Source of the DNA: Candidatus Woesearchaeota archaeon
GTDB taxonomy: Archaea > Nanobdellota > Nanobdellia > Woesearchaeales > SM23-78
Assembly (NCBI GenBank): GCA_019322375.1
Contig: JAHWIP010000090.1
Coordinates: 1-12,842 of the forward strand
DNA: 12,842 bases
Direction: 5' to 3'
Part shown: positions 11,611 to 12,842 of the stretch, piece by piece
Layout: every line of letters starts with the position of its first letter
How positions within the stretch are numbered: the stretch's first letter is position 1
Translations under genes and position numbers: made by a program
Notes under the pieces: generated by a model
Databases searched by the model: none
The model's input: only the letters and a program-made list of their open reading frames with translations
Told to the model about the DNA's origin: nothing

Positions 11611-12842
11611 ATGATGTTCCTTGCCAAGACTTTATCATTCTATAAGAGAAAGGATGTTCAGGAAGAGCTGGTTAGGCATGCCAGGGACAAGGAGATTGCT
11701 TTTAGGTTTGGGGAAAAGTTTGGCAAGCGCCCTGAAACGCTTTCTTATCCAAATGATATTTTAGAGCTGGCAAAGCAAAGAGTTACGAGTTTTCATTGCT
11801 CAGAAGAGCTTTGGAATAATCCTTTGCAGTTAAGAACTGATATGAGGAGAAAAGAGCAGGATGAGCTTAGAAAAGGCTGGGACCTGGTGCTGGATATTGA
11901 CTGCCAGTTCTTTGACTACACCAAGATGGCTGCAGAGTACACAATCCAGGCTTTGAAATACACAGGGGTTGAGTCAATCACTGCCAAGTTCTCTGGCAAC
12001 AAAGGCTTTCATATAGCTGTTCCTTTTGAAGCTTTTCCAAAAACCATTGAAGAGGTGCCTGTTAAGGATTTGTTTCCAGAAGCACCCAAAAGAATAGCTG
12101 AATATATCAAGTTCTTAATACAAGAGCCTCTTAGCACTGCTATTATGAAGCTTGAGAAAAATGACTTTAACAAGATTACAAAAAAAACAGGCATGAAGGC
12201 AGAGCAGATAACAAGATATGATAAAACCAAAGGCGCCTGGGCAAAGCAAATACCTAAACTAAATGTTGAGCCTTTCCTGGAGATAGACACTTTATTAATT
12301 AGCTCAAGGCATTTATACAGGATGCCTTATTCTTTTCATGAAAAATCACAATTAGTATCTGTTCCTGTTGATATAAACAACATTCTTAAGTTTAAAAAAG
12401 AGTTTGCTAAGCCAGAAAAAGTAAAAATAGAACATCCCTTTCTTGACAGAAAAGTTAAAAGAGCTGATGCAGAAAAACTGCTTAGAAATGCCTTTGATTT
12501 TGGCCCTTCAATCAAAGTGTTTGAAAAAGAGCAGGAAATAATGAAAAGACTTGATGAGAAAAGAAAAACTTATTCATTGCCTGAAAAAGCAATTGGAGAA
12601 GAGCATTTTCCTCCGTGCATAAAAATAATTTTAAATGGATTAGAAGACGGCAGGAAAAGAGCCGTATTCATTTTGATAAACTTCCTGAGGAGCTGTGGCT
12701 GGGACTATGAAATGATAGAAAAAAGATTATTTGAATGGAATAAGAAGAATCATGAACCCCTAAGACAGCAATATATTCTTGGACAGTTAAGATATGCAAA
12801 ACAAGGCAAAGAAGTAAAGCCTCCTCCTAACTGCGACAACCT
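11611..12842 (+). CDS. priS: Archaeo-eukaryotic primase: PriS fused to PriL-type Fe-S domain (partial)
   Basis: The frame is open from ATG 11611 (or 11614) to the window edge: 410 residues, C-terminus missing. Residues about 9-260 are the PriS catalytic domain: SFYKRKDVQEELVRHA, FGKRPETLSYPNDILELA, TSFHCSEELWNNPLQL, the metal-binding D95-I-D97, nucleotide-binding SGNKGFH (128-134), third Asp D226, and SSRHLYRMPYS (231-241). The zinc-knuckle cysteines found after DxD in Pyrococcus PriS are absent. After a charged linker (about 265-328) a second domain begins: HFPPCIKIILNGL with C336, then FILINFLRSCGW, LFEWNKKN, QYILGQLRYAKQ and PPPNCDN with C408. This matches the PriL C-terminal [4Fe-4S] domain needed to start primer synthesis. 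A single-chain primase would replace the usual PriS-PriL dimer, as reported for Nanoarchaeum. Confidence 0.9.
   Translation, partial: MMFLAKTLSFYKRKDVQEELVRHARDKEIAFRFGEKFGKRPETLSYPNDILELAKQRVTSFHCSEELWNNPLQLRTDMRRKEQDELRKGWDLVLDIDCQFFDYTKMAAEYTIQALKYTGVESITAKFSGNKGFHIAVPFEAFPKTIEEVPVKDLFPEAPKRIAEYIKFLIQEPLSTAIMKLEKNDFNKITKKTGMKAEQITRYDKTKGAWAKQIPKLNVEPFLEIDTLLISSRHLYRMPYSFHEKSQLVSVPVDINNILKFKKEFAKPEKVKIEHPFLDRKVKRADAEKLLRNAFDFGPSIKVFEKEQEIMKRLDEKRKTYSLPEKAIGEEHFPPCIKIILNGLEDGRKRAVFILINFLRSCGWDYEMIEKRLFEWNKKNHEPLRQQYILGQLRYAKQGKEVKPPPNCDN

Noticed and set aside
12009..12290. Minus-strand open frame within the primase gene
   Set aside because: Antisense to conserved PriS motifs, with no promoter or ribosome site.

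Overview
The window looks like chromosomal DNA from a low-GC archaeon, most likely a DPANN lineage of the Woesearchaeota/Pacearchaeota kind. This is inferred from gene content, since no rRNA is present. The archaeal signs are TATA-type boxes about 26-29 nt upstream of many start codons (leaderless mRNAs), a eukaryotic-like primase, a Hef helicase-nuclease, a TrmB regulator and a UPF0292-type Toprim protein. The compact genes and the fusion of a PriS catalytic domain to a PriL-type Fe-S domain (a fused primase is known from Nanoarchaeum) point to DPANN. A second set of genes instead carries clear Shine-Dalgarno sequences (454, 1389, 3313, 5319, 9493), so both modes of translation initiation are used.

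Layout: 1-150 is an AT-rich 30-bp tandem repeat, followed by a non-coding leader. 454-1242 encodes a TrmB-type regulator with a palindrome next to its own promoter. A strong hairpin (1286-1320) separates it from a three-gene redox operon (1389-3666): a double-CCG HdrD/GlcF-like protein, a GlcD-like flavoprotein and an HdrC-like 2x[4Fe-4S] protein. Together these resemble a glycolate/lactate-dehydrogenase-type complex with GlcF split in two. 3730-5189 holds a short TraB/Tiki-like protein and a site-2-protease homologue whose catalytic motifs have been lost. 5319-6079 holds a basic protein made of two tandem 31-residue repeats and a CX5R phosphatase; both end in near-identical T-rich terminators. 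Small genes of unknown function lie at 6142-6345 (-), 6479-6811 (+) and 9164-9493 (-), around the Hef gene (6923-9160).

The right part holds a stand-alone Lrp/AsnC RAM-domain protein divergent from a uridine-kinase-like P-loop kinase. Next comes a minus-strand cluster in which tRNA-Leu(CAG) is wedged between an HD-domain hydrolase gene (5 nt away) and a Toprim gene (ATG 2 nt after the tRNA). Divergent from that cluster is the PriS-PriL fusion primase, cut by the window end.

No mobile element, CRISPR array or obvious defence island is visible. The observations most worth a second look are the tRNA-Toprim junction, the primase fusion, the inactive S2P next to the TraB protein, the split Hdr/Glc-like operon whose flavin subunit has lost signature residues, the EHK variant of the Hef nuclease motif, and the tandem-repeat basic protein.
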